Part shown: positions 21,868-22,932 of the stretch, one piece after another
Numbering within the stretch: the stretch's first letter is position 1
Layout of the letters: every line of letters begins with the position of its first letter
NCBI GenBank assembly: GCA_035266685.1
Contig: DATFMX010000044.1
Location: forward strand, 1-22,932
Origin: VRUE01 sp035266685
GTDB taxonomy: Bacteria > Actinomycetota > Thermoleophilia > Solirubrobacterales > 70-9
DNA: 22,932 bases
Direction: 5' to 3'
Program-made: the position numbers and the translations under genes
Notes under the pieces: generated by a model
Database searches by the model: none
The model's input: the letters and a program-made list of their open reading frames with translations, nothing else
Told to the model about the DNA's origin: nothing

Positions 21868-22877
21868 GCGAGCTTCGGCGCGGTCGCCTCGGGCTCGCCC
21901 TCGGGAAGCCAGTGGGCCTCCGGGCTGGGCGGGGTGTCGCGCAGGTACCACTCGGCGTCGAGGGCGCCCATGCAGCCGGTGCCGGCGGCGGTGACGGCCT
22001 GGCGGTAGGTGCGGTCGACGACGTCGCCGACGGCGAAGACGCCGGGCAGGTTGGTCTCAGTCGAGCCGGATTTCGTCAGGATGTAGCCGTCCTCGTCGGT
22101 GTCGACCAGGTCGACGACGACCTCCGAACGCGGGATGTGGCCGATCGCGACGAAGGCGCCTTCGGTGGCGAAGTCCTCGGTCTCACCCGTCTCGGCATTG
22201 CGCAGGCGAACGTGGTCGAGCTTCGGCGCGCCCTCCGCGGCGACGAACTCCTCCGGCACGAACGGGGTCTTGAACTCGATGTTGCCCTGCTCGCGGGCCC
22301 GCTCCTGCATGATCTTCGAGGCGCGGAACTCGTCGCGGCGGTTGACGATCGTCAGCTCGCTGGCGTACTTGGAGACGAAGATCGCGTCCTCCATCGCCGA
22401 GTCGCCGCCACCGATCACGATCACTTTTTTGCCTTTGAAGAAGGCGCCGTCGCAGACGCCGCAGGTGGAGACGCCGCAGCCGCTCAGCTCGAGCTCGCCG
22501 GGGACGCCGAGCCGGCGCGGCTCCGCCCCCATCGCCAGGATCACCGTCTTCGCCAGGTGCTCCTCGTCGCCCAGGAAGACCCTGTGTACGCCGCCGTCGT
22601 CGCTGAGCTCGACCCGGTCGACGTCGTCGGTGACGAAGCGGGTGCCGAAGCGCTCGGCCTGGGCGCGGAACTGGACCATCATCTCCGGCCCCATGATCCC
22701 CTCCGGGTAGCCGGGGTAGTTCTCGACGTCGGTCGTGTTCTGCAGCTGGCCGCCCCACTGGAAGCCCTCGAAGACGAGCGGCTCCAGGTTCGCCCGCGCC
22801 GTATAGAGGGCGGCGGTGTAGCCCGCCGGCCCGCCGCCGACGACGATCACGTTCTCGACTTTCTTCGCCTCGCTCAT
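21864..22877 (-). CDS. trxB: Thioredoxin reductase
   Basis: A 337-residue NADPH-dependent flavoprotein that reduces thioredoxin, feeding for example MsrA and peroxidases. FAD motif GGGPAGYTAALYTARA (14-29), redox pair Cys139-Gly-Val-Cys142 followed by Asp143, and NADPH motif GGGDSAMEDA (156-165) are all present, with the C-terminal FAVGDVVDRTYRQAVTAAGTGCMGALDAE. The active site is CGVCD instead of the usual CATCD, and an additional Cys134 lies where Arg or Lys is usual (SGCGVS). A 20-residue proline-rich tail follows the core. A GAGGAA site precedes the ATG. No thioredoxin gene lies in the window; it may be upstream, past the window edge. Confidence 0.96.
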   Translation of the reverse strand: MSEAKKVENVIVVGGGPAGYTAALYTARANLEPLVFEGFQWGGQLQNTTDVENYPGYPEGIMGPEMMVQFRAQAERFGTRFVTDDVDRVELSDDGGVHRVFLGDEEHLAKTVILAMGAEPRRLGVPGELELSGCGVSTCGVCDGAFFKGKKVIVIGGGDSAMEDAIFVSKYASELTIVNRRDEFRASKIMQERAREQGNIEFKTPFVPEEFVAAEGAPKLDHVRLRNAETGETEDFATEGAFVAIGHIPRSEVVVDLVDTDEDGYILTKSGSTETNLPGVFAVGDVVDRTYRQAVTAAGTGCMGALDAEWYLRDTPPSPEAHWLPEGEPEATAPKLA

Positions 22878-22932
22878 CGCTTCCTCGTCAGTGTATTCAG
22901 GCAGTGGTCGTGTCCATTACTTCACTTTCTAT

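Noticed and set aside
22897..22917. Seven-codon leader frame (MDTTTA) upstream of trxB on the minus strand
   Set aside because: It lacks a ribosome-binding site in the visible sequence, has no cysteine or regulatory codon run, and the window edge is too close to judge.

Overview
The window is high-GC bacterial DNA in which almost every gene is GC-rich in third positions. GTG and TTG starts are common. Gene content (DUF1015, PduO-type adenosyltransferase, OsmC, class IV aminotransferase, several beta-oxidation enzymes, small actinobacterial-type conserved proteins) fits a deep-branching actinomycete. A Thermoleophilia/Solirubrobacterales-like organism is my best guess, but there is no rRNA or marker gene to settle it.

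Layout. 1-709: a broken three-Cys-motif-partner (TcmP)-like gene of lower GC ends 8 bp from the 3' end of tRNA-Arg(TCT). 763-5085: an alpha/beta hydrolase, a large GT-C-like membrane protein, msrA, a small membrane protein whose natural start appears to be ATC, and a DUF6812-like protein. 5156-7392: a luciferase-like monooxygenase, a secreted six-cysteine protein of unknown function, and tRNA-Pro(TGG). 7415-8062: a lower-GC HTH protein with a homing-endonuclease-like C-terminus, with a LexA/SOS-box-like palindrome on its start. 8124-11671: a tight five-gene operon (DUF1015, cobalamin adenosyltransferase, OsmC, SDR, NudL-like CoA pyrophosphatase) with 1-4 bp overlaps throughout. 11680-13237: 1-Cys peroxiredoxin, a Rossmann protein and a small membrane protein on the minus strand. 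13285-20383: a catabolic cluster holding a full beta-oxidation cycle (thiolase, acyl-CoA dehydrogenase, enoyl-CoA hydratase, 3-hydroxyacyl-CoA dehydrogenase), a class IV aminotransferase, and a translationally coupled alkylsulfatase-family metallohydrolase. 20387-22877: UBP-type zinc finger protein, a coiled-coil membrane protein built on 33-bp repeats, a GreA-family factor and thioredoxin reductase.

How it works together. The 13-20 kb block reads as acyl-chain catabolism that may begin with alkyl sulfate hydrolysis. The 8-11.7 kb block combines B12 cofactor loading, peroxide defence and CoA-nucleotide clean-up. MsrA, OsmC, peroxiredoxin and thioredoxin reductase give the window an oxidative-stress theme.

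A recurring regulatory pattern is a TANNNT -10 hexamer only 6-9 nt before the start codon, as expected for leaderless mRNAs. It recurs at ten or more starts and helps choose several of them. The most interesting points are the SOS-box gene, the ATC start served by interleaved divergent promoters, and the alkylsulfatase/beta-oxidation coupling. No CRISPR array, insertion sequence or intact prophage was seen. No gene-free stretch exceeds 300 bases; the longest, 3756-3954, holds only inverted repeats and the promoter of the upstream minus-strand gene.
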